Source: Talinum fruticosum (taxonomy: Eukaryota > Streptophyta > Magnoliopsida > Caryophyllales > Talinaceae). From it: 64,000 nt of DNA. The stretch lies in NCBI GenBank assembly GCA_021018815.1, contig JAITYX010000079.1:620001-684000 (forward strand), in the 5' to 3' direction. Made by a program: the position numbers and the translations under genes. Under the pieces are notes generated by a model that saw nothing but the letters and a program-made list of their open reading frames with translations, made no database searches and was not told the origin of the DNA. Of the stretch, positions 38,384 to 51,181 are shown in pieces (the stretch's first letter is position 1; every line of letters starts with the position of its first letter).

Positions 38384-38830
38384 ATCCATGATCCATCAAA
38401 AACCCGTTATCAGATAGAAGTCTAAGTCTCGACTTCATTTCCCTTCCAGACTAAACAAAAACTACTGCCGGAAATCGAAAACCCTAACCCTCGCAGAACG
38501 GCAATTGCGGATGTAATTTGTCATCGGCGCTGGAGGCAAGCATTCTACGGCGGCGAACTACAGCGCGGGACGCATTGAGGAAGAGGAGCGCAGCGTCGAT
38601 CGTCATTACGTTGCTGAATTTGGAGAGGGGCGGGGGAAATCACGGTTTTAACGGAGGTCGGCGGTTGTGGAGGCGACGGTGTTGGTGGCGGAGGAGAGAG
38701 GAAATCAGGAAGGATGGAGGTTGGGGAAGGATTTGAGGGGAGAAGAGAAAAGATGGTTGATGAGGGAGGAGGAGAGCGATTTATCGGTTATAGCCGTTGC
38801 GGGAAAGCTCCGAGGCCCGCGTACGACACC
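38384..38830 (-). promoter_or_regulatory. Promoter-leader copy D
   Basis: On the minus strand: a CCCGCGTAC box (about 38815), a weak TATA (TATAACC near 38790), a GGCGGCGG-rich leader complement, a telo-box-like GGGTTAGGGTTTT near 38480, then ATGGATAGCGACGGAAA before a GTAAGT donor near 38370. The layout matches units A-C but the downstream body is missing. At most a short peptide would be encoded in the first exon. Confidence 0.45.
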
Positions 38831-39230
38831 GACATAGGCCAATTTTCATTTTTTTCTTTTTTCTTTAAATAAATACTCCCTCTTATAAAAATTATTCAAA
38901 TTGGTTTTTTTTTTTTAAATAAATGATTAATTTTATTAGTTAATGGGTTGTGAACTTTACTTTGTGGTTTGAAGTTATGTTGGCTCATGACATTTGAAGA
39001 CATCATCAATTGCTTGTGCCCAAAGCTATTCCCGAAGAAGTGGCACAGTTATACGTTACTTCATCCAGCGAGAAAATAAATTGACCTGTTTTGACTTCAA
39101 TTTTGACTTTTTCTGGAGCGAGTGAACTCCGCGACTCCGGTGTAAAAACGCGGCATCTGTAATGGCGGTAGAAAAACCCGGCAATTTAGGCGCCGGTGCC
39201 CATGGAAGACAGCTCCCTCTCGCAGACTCC

Positions 39231-39475
39231 GAACCTATAAACCACCGCAGCGGTGGCGTCCCTGAGAATTCTCTCATCCTCCCCGAGGGTTCTCTCTCTC
39301 TCCCCTCCTTCTCGACCATCAAATAGTGTAGATTCGTCGCCGGCTTTGAGAATGTGTGTTTCGATTTCGCCGCCGTTGGGTACACAACAACTTCGGAGAC
39401 GTGTGCTTCGATTTCGGTGACGGAGAAAGGCGATTCTTCGACTCTGTTGAAAATATGTGAGGTATTCGATATCCG
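39231..39475 (+). promoter_or_regulatory. Possible promoter and leader exon
   Basis: TATAAACC (39236-39243) is followed by a TCTCTCTCTCCCC-type leader and a plausible donor (GTGAG|GTATTC near 39463). No coding exon is recognised downstream. It may serve a non-coding transcript. Confidence 0.3.
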
Positions 39476-39686
39476 GTACTTTTCACTCTCTTCTCTCCTC
39501 AATTTCGTCCCGATGATTTTCCCTTACCTCTAAACCCTAGTTTGATTGTCGATTAAGCCGTATAGTGGGAGGGATGAGGACAGAATTGATTGTCGATCGG
39601 TGGAGGGAAAGGCGTGGGTGAACAATGGGTGGCCAAATGGGGCAGAATCACATTTTTGTGTCAAAATTGAAGAATATTCTGGGGAG

Positions 39687-39776
39687 TTCATTGTGATGCA
39701 TTTGCATATGCTTACATGGCACCAACTGTGATTCATTGTGATGCATTTGCATATGCTTACATGGCACCAACTGTGA
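39687..39776. repeat. 45-bp perfect tandem duplication
   Basis: A unit starting TTCATTGTGATGCATTTGC is repeated exactly twice (39687-39731, 39732-39776). Confidence 0.95.
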
Positions 39777-40827
39777 TTCATTGAGTTATTTTTTGTTTGT
39801 TCGAATTTCTCTGATACTTGAGTGATTAAGAGCAATATTCCTCTTGAGTTTGTGATTTATGTAATAATTTTTTGTTTGCTCGCTGCATAACATAGCTTGA
39901 TTAACTAACAGCAAGAGTTGGCTTGATTGGCAATGTATTATGGCTATCTTAAATCAACGGGATCTAGAAGATATGGTATCTACTTAGTTATACAAAAGAG
40001 TTCCCCGACCATCTTAGACATGATATACCAAAATAGTCACATGTGGAAGATCATTAACATAACTGAACAATCATATATAGTTTGAGAAGGAAATGGCGCA
40101 AGATATAGCTTAGAAAATGTTGGTAGAAAAGTTTTGTGCTTGTGCTTGGAACTCTTGTTGCCTGGACTTTTGCTTGCTTGCTTGTTTTAAGAGGAAATGG
40201 TGCAACACATATCAATGCTAATTAATTTTGGGCGATTTGAGTGCCTCGTCAAATTGAAGGAAATTGCTCCTTTCTTTTGGTTCTGCCTCATGTTCATATG
40301 CACAAAGACCGTTGGAGCATGCGTAAAGAGTTAACACATTGGTGGTAAAGGTTCAGTTTCAGGTGATTATTATTGATGGTGTATGTATTATTGCTCGGTT
40401 TATTCTCATATTTTGCAACCACATTAGTTCTGGATTTTGATAGAGGGTGAGGATAGGGGATGGTTAGGAGGTTGGCTATTTGTATGTCATTATGTTTCGC
40501 TTAGTTCTACTGGGAAGTTGCTCCTGTAATTTCTATCTAATATGATGCTTAGGATCAATGAGAAAAAATTGATTTAATTTGATCTTCAATTGGGAACGTA
40601 CCCAAAAGAAAAATTATCTTGTCCTTATTCTACTTTTCTGCATACTTCTATCACCACAGTTCGAATCTTGATAAGCTAGTCTGTTGAAATGGCAGCCATT
40701 TTCAGCTCGTCCTTATTCACAGGCTTTACTTCTGTTCGTCTCTGTTTGCAGATTGTAAGCTTCTTCAGGAATGCTGTATATTTTCACAATTTGTTGGTCA
40801 TTATATGGCAGCGAACATCAATTCCAT

Positions 40828-40878
40828 CTCCCACACCGATAGGTGAAAGAGGTAACCGGAGTGTGGAGGATATAAAAA
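40828..40878 (+). promoter_or_regulatory. snRNA promoter: USE and TATA at Pol II spacing
   Basis: CTCCCACACCG (40828-40838) matches the plant upstream sequence element RTCCCACATCG at 9 of 11 positions. TATAAAAAG begins at 40871, 32 bp after the USE, and 30 bp before the U2 5' end. Plant Pol II snRNA genes use this longer spacing; Pol III (U6) genes use about 10 bp less. Confidence 0.8.
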
Positions 40879-40900
40879 GAGGTATGAGACTAAACAAGGC

Positions 40901-41096
40901 ATGCCTTTCTCGGCCTTTTGGCGAAGATCAAGTGTAGTATCTGTTCTTATCAGTTTAATATCTGATGCATGGGTCATTGAGCCACAATAATATTAAATTA
41001 ATTTTTTGAGAGAGGAGGATCCAGCACGGCAGCTTGTTGCTGGGATCTTCAAGCTTCGCTTATGCGTTGCACTACTGCATTGGCCTGGCACACCTC
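40901..41096 (+). ncRNA. U2: U2 spliceosomal snRNA
   Basis: About 196 nt, the normal plant U2 length. It contains the conserved 5' end CTTTCTCGGCCTTTTGGC, the branch-point-pairing core AAGTGTAGTATCTG, TTATCAGTTTAATATCTGAT of stem IIa, and an Sm-type site AATTTTTTG. The 3' stem-loop sequence GCACTACTGCATTGGCCTGG is also present. The RNA pairs with the intron branch site in the spliceosome. Two changes deserve caution: GGCGAAGATC where almost all U2 genes have GGCTAAGATC, and GAGCCACA where stem IIb normally has a perfectly paired GACCCACA. A diverged functional variant or an early pseudogene is possible; the intact promoter favours an expressed copy. A weak 3'-box-like AGAGTTAG lies about 15 bp downstream. 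Confidence 0.9.
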
Positions 41097-41099
41097 ACC

Positions 41100-42470
41100 T
41101 AAACATCATCAAGAGTTAGTTATACTTGAAGTCTGTAATCATATCATAAGAAATTATATAAATCGAATTGATGGCTAGAATTAGTTGACAATTTATATAG
41201 TTCAGATTCAGTTGATAGAGAAGATAAACTGGAAAAACACTTTCTAATATTAATCATTTGCCTCTTCAAAAATTTTGAACTTTTGCTTGAAAAGAAAGAG
41301 GAAACATTAGGCAGTTGATCCTGATTCTTTTTTAATTCATTGGAATACATCTCGTTTTTAACATCATCCACATAACTTCAAATATTTTGCAGTGCATATT
41401 TGCAGCAAGTGGCTAATAGCTTCCCCTGGTAGTAGTATTACAGCAGGGATTGAGTAAATGCATGGGCACATTGGAAGCACAATAAGGTTGACAGAGTGAC
41501 TGCCCCAAGGAGAGTGAGTGGAGATACTCCTATATTATAAATGATAGGTTGAATTGTGTGCAAGCCAAATCCCGTTCATTGTGAATGCTTCTGGGATATT
41601 CTTCAGACTTGATGACCTTCTCTGTGTCTTGAAACAGGGCAAAGACCCAGCCAGTCTTTTGGTGCCTAAAGTGCCAGAAATCTGATTCTGTCATCAAATC
41701 AGTTGTCTTTTGATACTATTAAGGTAAAGAGTTTCATCTTAACTCTCCATGAAACTACCATAGTTTTATAAATATTGCTGTTTCAACTTTCAAGCAACTT
41801 CGTAAGAAATCTGTTACAGTAATTTCCTTTTTTGATACAGATTTGAGTTCTTCAGTGTCTAGCAACAAGGCATCCTCTTTCAATGGTTGGGTTAGTACTT
41901 CCATCTTTCATTATCCCTTTTTTGGCAGGTTTAGTGTAACTAGTGAAGGAGAAGGGGGTAGATGTGAAGTGAATCTAGAGATTATGGTCATCGTGTTCCC
42001 AGCATTTTTCTTCATCTATAGATGGTTATGAATTTACTACTAAACATCAGTTAGTGATGAGATAGAGTAAAAGGGCTGATCTTAACAAAATTCAATCAAT
42101 TCTGAGGATTCTTTTTCTCCGAGGAGTGGGGGTTGGGGCGGGTTTGGAGAGTTGGGAGTATGGGATGGCTTTTGGTAGCCCTGTGTGACTGTCAGGTTTT
42201 TAAGTTAATGGAAGTTTGATGTGGAACTAATGCGTCTTATATCCTTATTGCAAAGCAAGTCCCATATTCCTATTTCAAGTGACTTGTGGCACTTGATTGT
42301 TGCTATGGAGACATCCAATAAAATTGGAATGATATAAAAATCGTTATTGTTATTCCCAAATGAATGGTTCACATTAATGTCGGTACTTAAATACGAGTCC
42401 AACTTTGCCAACATTAATTATCTATTCATTCAATTGTAAAGCCATGGATCTATTTCTCTGTTTAGGTGAA
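41100..42470. other. Intergenic, no gene recognised
   Basis: No recognisable coding exon, RNA or transposon structure. Only short open frames. Confidence 0.5.
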
Positions 42471-42471
42471 G

Positions 42472-42710
42472 ATATTTACCGCAGGGGTATTAGCCCAAGC
42501 TGAGTGGTCTGTGCCTCCCCATGCATACCACCCAGAAAATCTGGGGAGCAGCAGCTTTGTTTCCTTTTCTATTTATGGGTAGTGAAGGGAGGATGGCTTT
42601 CGGACCTTGGGCCTAGACACGCTCTTCCGGCAGTTCCTTCAGTTGGTTGGCCCACTGGGTTTCCCTGACTGGGGAGTGGGTGCCCAATCTTACCCTCCAA
42701 AAAAAAAAAA
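42472..42710 (+). mobile_element. SINE-like element
   Basis: A-box-like AAGCTGAGTGGTCT near 42498, a G/C-rich body, a 3' end (TTGGCCCACTGGG...TTACCC) similar to the element at 12860-13061, and an A12 tail. A 6-bp direct repeat GTGAAG flanks it (42466-42471, 42711-42716), consistent with a short target duplication. The B box is degenerate. Confidence 0.5.
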
Positions 42711-43214
42711 GTGAAGGAAAAATTTGAATTTTCAGTATCAAATCAAAAACAAGAATGTGCAAAAATAAATCAAACTGGAAAAATTTCAGACAAAGCAAGT
42801 AGAGAGAAAAAGGGATTTTTGGGGGTAGGGGGGCGGTGATAAGAGTATGCAAAAATGTGTATTTTTTTTGTCTTTGAACCAAGTAAGAATTTGTGGATTT
42901 TTCAATTAAACACATTCAGATTATCTTAAACGTGTTTTTTTAAAAGTTGTTTTCTTCTTGTATTTCTATTGGATATACGTAAGTAATTCTTAGATATAAC
43001 ACATATGCGTCTAAATTTTTCTTAATAATTTATGAATGAAAAATAATAAAATTACAACAGTAAACTTCACTGACTAGGACTTGAACTTTTGTGCACGTAT
43101 TCTGTTTTTAAATTTTTTTTTCTGATAGATGTTCTGTTTTAACTTTTCTTTAAATTTCATCAAAAAAGTTCATTAAAATAATTGGAGGGAAAAAAAAAGA
43201 AAGAGGGATGATAG

Positions 43215-43860
43215 AGCGTGTACCCTACGCGAGATCTACGTGTACTATACGCGGGTCCTACGCGGGCCATGACAACGGATATATCTATAAATGCGACCCT
43301 CGCCCTTCCTGTTTCACCGATCTCATCTTTTCTTTTCGCGGCTTTTCGTTCTCCTCCCAAATCCTCCAGCGACCTCCATCCTTTCTCATTTTCTCTTTCC
43401 GCCACCACCGCCGTCACAACCTCCGACCTCGTGTCAAGTCCTAAGTTCCTCTGCCCCTTTCCAAACCCTTTTCAACCATCGATCTCACGTCTCTCTCTCC
43501 CGTCTTCCATCTCCCCCTAATCCGATCCTTCCACAACCTCCACCCTCCCTCATTTTCTGTCTCCCCCGCCGCCGTCACAACCACCAAAACTCTAAATTCC
43601 GCCGTTCGTCTCCAAATCCTGCAACGACCTCGCGCTCCCCTTCTTATTCCGCGCCGTATGTAGTTAGGCGCCCAACATTATTCGTCTCTAGCGTCCACTT
43701 GTCAATTACGCCCAGGCGTCCTCATTTTTGCGACGATTGGGGTTAGGGTTTCCAAAGTGCTTTCGCTTAAGTCTCAAAAGGTTAATAAAGTTCGATTGGC
43801 ATCTTCTCTGTGGGAGATTGCGGCTTATTGATTGTGGTCAATTTCAGTGTTACGGTTATT
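43215..43860 (+). promoter_or_regulatory. Promoter-leader copy E (inverted relative to A-D)
   Basis: Plus strand: CTACGCGA, TACGCGGG and TACGCGGG boxes (43225-43266), TATAAATG (43286-43293), then a long pyrimidine-rich leader, a telo-box (GGGGTTAGGGTTTCC, about 43739) and GAGATTGCGGCTTATTGAT, matching the first intron of units B and C. The short MIFDASV exon of B and C is missing. Three overlapping proline-rich open frames lie in the leader; the fact that they exist in several frames argues for low complexity rather than protein. Confidence 0.55.
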
Positions 43861-43869
43861 CATTGTGAA

Positions 43870-46800
43870 AGTTAAGGACCGATTGAAAGTCATAGCTACT
43901 GAAAAACTAGTAGAACTTAACTCCGTTTCAATTCAAATATATTTCTATCCAACTTCATTATTTATTTATGATATTTGAACCATTTAAATCTGAACTAATT
44001 GTTGCTTATGGCCAACTAATCGTTGGCTCTCACAAATTTTCATACTGTAATTTCAGTAGTATTTACAATTTTAAAAATTCTAGTTTTCAAATTATTAGTT
44101 GAACTTATTTTAAAAAGTTAATCAACGGTTGGGAAGCTTCCTAAAGCATGCGAAGGTATGGTTTATTATTTCCTATATACATTATATGTGACTTAGATGG
44201 GATTTTGGAGAACTGGAGCACATATGTTGATTTTTTTTTTTTTTACTTTCTTCAGACTTCGTAAGACCTTGTGTTAGTATGATATGAATTAGGAGTATGC
44301 TCTTGACTTCTTTTCAGTAATGGAATTACCCAATTTAATTTTAATATCCATTCAATTTTATAACCTGCTAATAAGCAAGTGTTTGACTTCAATTAGGAAT
44401 GTTGACTAAGCTTCTAACAGTTTGACTGGAATGTACTTCTTGTTTTGTCTGGTTGTATTCAATAATAGTCTATGAGCTCGCACGGCCGCTAGTGGCGGGA
44501 TTCATATTGGAAATTTGTACATCTATTCTTGTTTTGTCTGGTTGTCTTCAGTATGACAATAGGATGGTTGTCGTTCCAAGTGATAATCATAATAACAAGT
44601 AATTTCATAATCTTGACCACCTGTTGTTTATGTACATCTATTCTTCATAAAACATGGTTAAATTCCCCGAGCCCCATATGCATTTTAGGAAATAGGCATA
44701 TCATGTAGACATGAAGAAACAGAGTGCACAACAATGAAGCATTAACTCCATTTCAAAAGGAGGTAAGCAACTTTAGCACACTTTGAACAAATACTTTTGT
44801 ATCATCACCTGTCCCTCTTGTGATGATGTAGAGTAGTCTGGAATTCTTTCTTGAATTTGAAGATAGCAATTGTTGATCCAGCATTGCAACCTATCCAGTT
44901 TCTTATATTCATCGTCTCCCTTATGTGATCTTTCTTTAATTTATAGCTCCTTGTTATTTTTTAGGACTTATTGTTTTGGAATAAACTCTCATCTGGTATG
45001 TTCAAGAACAACAGGGAGAACTTTCTTGTGAGATTGCCTGTGAAGCCAAAGAATCTTTAGAATAATAATTTCCTGAAAATCTTGTGCAGATACGTCTGAG
45101 AAGGGAAAGAAAGCTACTTTATACCTTAGCAGGGAAAGGTTAGGTAATCTGAGAAGGGAAAGATAGTTAACTTTATACTCTAGCAGGTAGGAAAAGGTCT
45201 GATATTTTGTGCTCCACCCAAAATCACCAGTACGGTTACTCTGTTTTTCTCTGCTTTAGTACAGTTACTCTGTTTTTACCCTTCTATTCAATTTCCGTGT
45301 GTGCTTTCCATCCGATTTCTGCTGTATTGCAAATTTTTCGTGATCTATAATTGTGCAACATTGGTTGCTATGCTTGGTTGTCTCCTGTGCATTATCGTTT
45401 TAAAGCTGAGTAAATGGTGATTTATTATATTTGAGAAATATAGATAGTTGTGTGACTCACATGTGAATCTTCCTTAACAGTTAACCTTTAATTACACATT
45501 TGATGCCTATGAGGGCTTTGCTTTCCTAAAAATCTACAATTCTTGCTTAATTCTAGTTGAGCTATGTACATTTGTTTAATTTCCTATGCTGGAGGATGAA
45601 TATGTAGCCTGCTTGAGCAGAGTTGCTGGAAGAACTGGCCAAGGGTGCTATATGCAGAAGCGATGCAATGAAGCAAAGAAGCAAGTCTGGAGGCTAGGGT
45701 TCATCTTGTACACATTCAAGTTTAAATGAGAGATAAATTAGGAAAAACAAACTACTCTCAGTATAAGTAAATAGTAAAATCCAAAGCTCTAATTGGTGTT
45801 ATAAAAGCACTTAATAACTTTTTTTAAAAAAATTTTGAGAATGAGGTATTTAAATGAAAATCAAACACTTATTCTTCCACCCCCTGCCAGAAATGTATTC
45901 ATTGTAACTTAATTAGTTAATCAATGCTTTTAAATTTGATTCCAAATTAATTCACTGAAACATCTTTAAGAACTTTCAGATTTTTGTGTTATCACGACGT
46001 AGTTGCTAAATTCATTGTAACATGTTTATATTAAGAACTTCCACTGAAACATCTTAGAGATGTTTGTTGGTAAAAATTTTGGCAGTTATGCAAGAGGACA
46101 TCTTCATGAGCAGAGAGATCACATAATGATGTTTGAGTCGCATTCGTCAGCTGTAATTACCCTTTATGTCTGGTAGCTAATAAAGGTATATGCCTCTTTT
46201 TTTTTTTGTTCAGGGTATGAGTTGAGATCTGGCTACTACATTTACCTCCAACATTAGAATTTTGAGTTGTAATTAACACAATGTGTGGAACCTGAATTTC
46301 ATTTTTACTAATCTCTAATTTGTTCTCCCATATTTATCAAGCCATATTTGTTGGGTGTCAGACTTCTTATGTATTATCAGTCCTATATTTGCATGTATGT
46401 TGTTTAAATTATTCCTCTTTGTTGCCTTTTATTCCATGTGTTATTAAAAGCTAAAATGGATGTGAAGCTTTCTTGGGTTTTGGCCAGCCCTACAATTTGG
46501 GCCTTGGAAAGGCATGCGCAAGTGGTTGTGTTTGAACTTTGAACCACATGGCTTTTTCACGCGAAGCTCAGTACTTCGCCACTTGTTGAAGGTGCACGAT
46601 ATTTATGCTTCAGTCTCTTTTTCCAAAAGATGTTATGTAAGTTAATATAGTTGCATCTGCTATTTTTCCTTTCTTCCAAATGGGTCAATCTAAACCATTT
46701 TCAAGTCTACCATTGTTTTTCCTTGACCTTCTGTAGGACTGAATCTTGTGTGTTGACTTTCGAGTGCTTTACAGAAATGTGCTATTTTAATTGCATGCAA

Positions 46801-48050
46801 ATCATTAATGCTCTTCGTGTTGGTGGCATATGGCGTATGGCGTATGGCGTATGGCGTAATTTCTCTAAACTTTTGAACAATAAATTGTGATATATGCATC
46901 TCCAGTCTAAACACTCTCACACACATATATAGTCCAGCTTGTCTACTTATCCTCTCCTATTAAATGCCTTGGCAACAAATATTGCTTAGGCGTCAGTGTT
47001 GCTACCAAGAATTAGGTAATGTACAGGCCAGTGCTTAAAGCATGTCAATATATATATAATCCTGCTTCAAAATCACAAGATCTTCAAATGAGGTAAGCAC
47101 CATTGGTTATAAGTTTAAATCATCATGGCATATTTATGATAAACTGGTTAGTTCTCTTTGAATAATTTTTAGTAAGGTCTATGTAATAATAGCAATTTTG
47201 AGCCCTTGGTCATTGAATTTGTTGATCATACATTAAAAATCACAACATGCTTAGTGAGGGTTCCTTTGTTTCAGAATCCTGCATATGCCTTTTATTTTAT
47301 TGCGGTAAATGAATCTAGGATAGCGCTATACTACATTCCTTTCTTGCGACAAAGAGCTTCTGAATAGGTCTTTAATTTGCGCCCCTCTACTACTGCATTT
47401 GTGATTCTTTGGTTTTATTTCAGGTTCCATTTATGATTCGTTATGCTAATCTGCATGAAGTGTTTGATGCGTGGTGTTTCTAACATACCTTTTTCTACTG
47501 CCACATATGTGTGATGTCTGATCTATCCACTGATCCTCTGGGTCTTTGGGGGGGTTCTGTTTGTACAGTCACCCCTCTGTTCCCCTGGGCTGCTAATTGG
47601 CTTATGCTTTTCCTTTTGGAGACAAACTTTTCCAGTCCTCTGTCGCTGTGTCTAGTAGGATTACTGATTGATGTCCAATGCTGTAATTTGGTATTATTAA
47701 TTTCTATTTAAATTTTAGTTGTTTGCAAGCAAAGACATGATGATTGTGTCAATTGTGCCTGAACTGATCTCTGCCTTTGTTGCTGTTAGGCCTACTTTCT
47801 GGTCAGGAGGTGTCTGGAGATTTATCTAGTTCCATTGATTTGATGACTTGACTCTACTTCTTGAGGTACACTTTCTTTGTTGTGTCGTTGGAAATATATG
47901 TTTGCTTTTCATGGATAAGTTTGTATACATTTGTATCTATGTATATATTTCCCCATGTTCCGCCAGCTAGGTCGTTGTTGGAAAATTTTCTCTCAGACAA
48001 CTATTTGATGACCTGTTGATATCATTCTAATGGGTTCATATATATATATA
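43870..48050. other. No protein gene recognised; possible non-coding transcript body
   Basis: This region lies downstream of promoter copy E. I could not find an exon with a recognisable product. A seven-base motif (TATGGCG) is repeated four times at 46830-46858. Confidence 0.45.
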
Positions 48051-48060
48051 TATATTTATA

Positions 48061-48435
48061 GGGATTGTATCAAATGAGAGGAGGGGATAGAGTGAGTGAG
48101 AGGATTAAATCTCAACAATTTATTTCAAATCTAAGGGATAAGATTAAAACAAAGTTATTTTCTACCATTCGTAGGTGCAAGATATAAATTTTCGATTTGG
48201 GGTTCAACATGCCCTAAATTAGATGTATTTGAGGTAGAGTTTTCATAAATGCCGACAGCTTTGCCGCCAGAAAAGTGAAGAAAGTAATGGAGTGTTTTAG
48301 AGTGAAATAGTGAAGAAGGAAGTAATTAGGGTTTATTATTTGGTAGATTAATCTCAACCACTCATTTTAATCCAATGACCCATATTAAATCCTCTCACTC
48401 TCATTCTATCCCTCTCCTCTCATTAGATATATCCC
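48061..48435. mobile_element. MITE with ~50-bp TIRs (Mutator-like?), 375 bp
   Basis: Left end GGGATTGTATCAAATGAGAG and onward; right end is its inverted form (CTCTCATTAGATATATCCC). The inverted repeats stay similar for about 50 bp (AGGGGATAGAGTGAG / CTCATTCTATCCCTC). It inserted within a (TA)n tract, so the target duplication cannot be measured. Flanks ATATTTATA and ATATATATA would suit a 9-bp duplication. No coding capacity. Confidence 0.8.
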
Positions 48436-48439
48436 ATAT

Positions 48440-51180
48440 ATATATATACTATAAAAATTGGGTAGAACTCTATATGACTGATGCATAGGATGCTTATATG
48501 AAATTATCTCATAAATATAGTGTTATGTAAGGTATGTATTTAATTATGTTTAAATAATTAATTTGTATGAAGTTGTGTATCATAAATTAAAATAATTGTA
48601 TTGATTCAAAAACTAATTTATTCACATTGAAACGTTACTCGTTCTATATATGCATTAGTATATTTTTTTATAGTTTATAAAAGTTGGAGAGAATCAATGT
48701 ATAAGTGTTGATTCAAAATAAAAAAACATATGATTATATGAGTAACACATACGTAACAACTATATAGGATTACTTGACTATATAAATGTCTGTCTCGAGG
48801 TTGAATTCATACAATACTATACTTAAATGAAATAAATAAATTTTTAATTGTATATGTATAAAGTAATTAGTAAGAATGTAATATAATTATTATTAAATTA
48901 AGTAATATTTTAAAAGATGTTTCATGTGCCTATCAAAAATAAAAAGAAAAAATCTCACATACTAAAGAATTTTAAAAAGTAGTAAAAATCTCACATACTA
49001 AAGAATTTTAAAAAGTAGTAAATAATATAGAAAAAAAATAAAAATTATATAAAAAAATAATTACATTATTATAAAATTATCATCTATTTTAAAACTATAT
49101 ATTTTATTATTTATTTACATTAATAAAATTAAAATTAAAAATAACTAAAATCCTTACATCGCAAGGTATAACACTAGTATTATAAATTTTTGTAGTTCTT
49201 GATGCTAGTGAAAGAAATTGAGTTGCGCTACATTCTGTGTATGAGGCATCAAGAAAAAATATCTACTAATGAGGTCTAGAATATTGAGGTTAAAAAGTAT
49301 GGAAACTTTTCATGGAATAATCATTAGAATAGCAATAAGTACCCCTTGTGGTACACATCTAGTTTATTTCTTTGAAGGTGTTTAGCACATATACTAGTAA
49401 TTGGGACCTGTAAACTCTGACTTTTTTGAAAATTTGAAAAGAAAGAGAAACTTATAGATTCTGGATAAAATGAAACTCCTTATCCAGTTTAATAGAGATT
49501 ATTTAATGGAGATTATTGTGCTTAATGTCCCATCCTTGCGATACTTGTGAATGACTTTAAATAGGTTTTTACGTAAAACTGATGTGAGAGTTCACTTATG
49601 TTCAGGGAAGCTTTGGTTTTTACATTAGTCGCGTTGTTTGATCGATGACTCGGGTACAAGTAGTCGAGTTAATTGTACTCTCCTATTTGTAAATATTGGG
49701 CTTACGCTAATTCAATTTAATGGAGGTTATTTTGCATGCTTTAAATGTCACATCCTTGAGATACTTGTGTATGATTTTAAATTATGTGCAAGCTAAGTGT
49801 CCTAGCACCCATCTCTTTACATAAATCTAATGTGAAAGTTGACTTATACTCAGGGAAGCTTTAATTTCTGTTACCTATTTGAGTATTCTCATTTAGCCCC
49901 TTTGATATTTTGATATGCATTTGTTATTATAATGTACCATTTGTTCATCTTTTAGGTTCCATCAAATAATGTTCATCTATCAAGTGCTCTGTAAGATTAA
50001 AAGATGTAAGCCTAGAAATTGTTGATGTTCTCCTGTGAATAAACTGTGAGATATCGTCTTGCCTTTCTTGGTTTTTATTAATCTTCTTGGACGAAATTGG
50101 AAGGTGATTTCGATACAAAATTATAATTTCCAGAACATCTGCCGGTGGGACTTGGAGTTTTCAAGTGAAGTTGTTTCCTAACATGGACTCCCACGGTTGG
50201 CCTTAGCAGTGGAGGCTGCTATCAAGTTTTCATGCCAGTTAAATCTGGTAAGATTTTCATGCTCACTTGGCTTATAAAAGGCATTGTTTTGTTAGAAAAA
50301 TAAAATACATGTATAGGACTTGTTTAGATCATGTCTCTGTAGGTCAGTTTTCGTTGATGGTGTTTGTGTAGTTAGGATCTTGTCAAATTATTCCATTATA
50401 TTTTCTTTAACTTCTATCAACTCCCTTTCCATTCTATTTTAGATTCTTTTTACATGGAATCAAGACTGTAGACTACTTGACTTATAGTAATAGAATCTTC
50501 CTACACTTGTTTTGGTGGTTTAAAAAAAGAAAAAAGAAAGTTATTACTACTTACAATATATTATTTTGGCTCTCTCTTATTTGTATACATAGGTTTTTTA
50601 TTTGCAAAAATTATGACGAGTTGCTTAAAATCGGTCTTTTTGCTTGCATATGTTATGTTGCCTAAATTGTATGTTTAATCTGTGAATTACATTGAGGTGC
50701 TGTTCACGTTATAAATTTCAAATTTTTTGATGATTTGTAACCAAAATTTATATGATGGAAATTGGAAAATAATCAAATAAATGACTACTCTTGATATCAA
50801 GATGCCACTTTTTTTGTCTATTTCTAAAAAATGCCACGTATTTTAATGAATTTTTATAATTATTTTGAGGAAATTATTAGTGCAAAAAAAAAAACTGACT
50901 AAATAATACTGGAGAAAAAAATAAATATTGAAAAGAGAACGCAGGGCGCCTGGTTCACGTGTTGGAAACGCGTTTTTTACAAACAGCTCACTAACACCAA
51001 CGAGTACCATTGTTGTTCAAGTCTCAAAACCGCCTGAAAGACACAGTATGTACAAACTTCTATGAGGACAGCTAGTGAAAGGGGATTTTGAGTTGAATAA
51101 AGTTGGCCCGTGGTTTGTGTAGATAGGTTTTTCCTTCTATTCTATGTCGACAGTTATTTGATTGGATACCTCCTATTTAG
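48440..51180. other. AT-rich intergenic region
   Basis: A 37-bp tandem duplication (about 48947-49020, unit with CTCACATACTAAAGAATTT). A diverged direct repeat pair at about 49485-49620 and 49710-49865 shares CATCCTTGNGATACTTGTG and CAGGGAAGCTTT. No gene recognised. Confidence 0.55.
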
Positions 51181-51181
51181 T

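Noticed and set aside
43218..43746. Overlapping proline/serine-rich frames downstream of promoter E
   Set aside because: Two or three frames are open together over low-complexity CT-rich leader, and the other cassette copies do not conserve a common protein.
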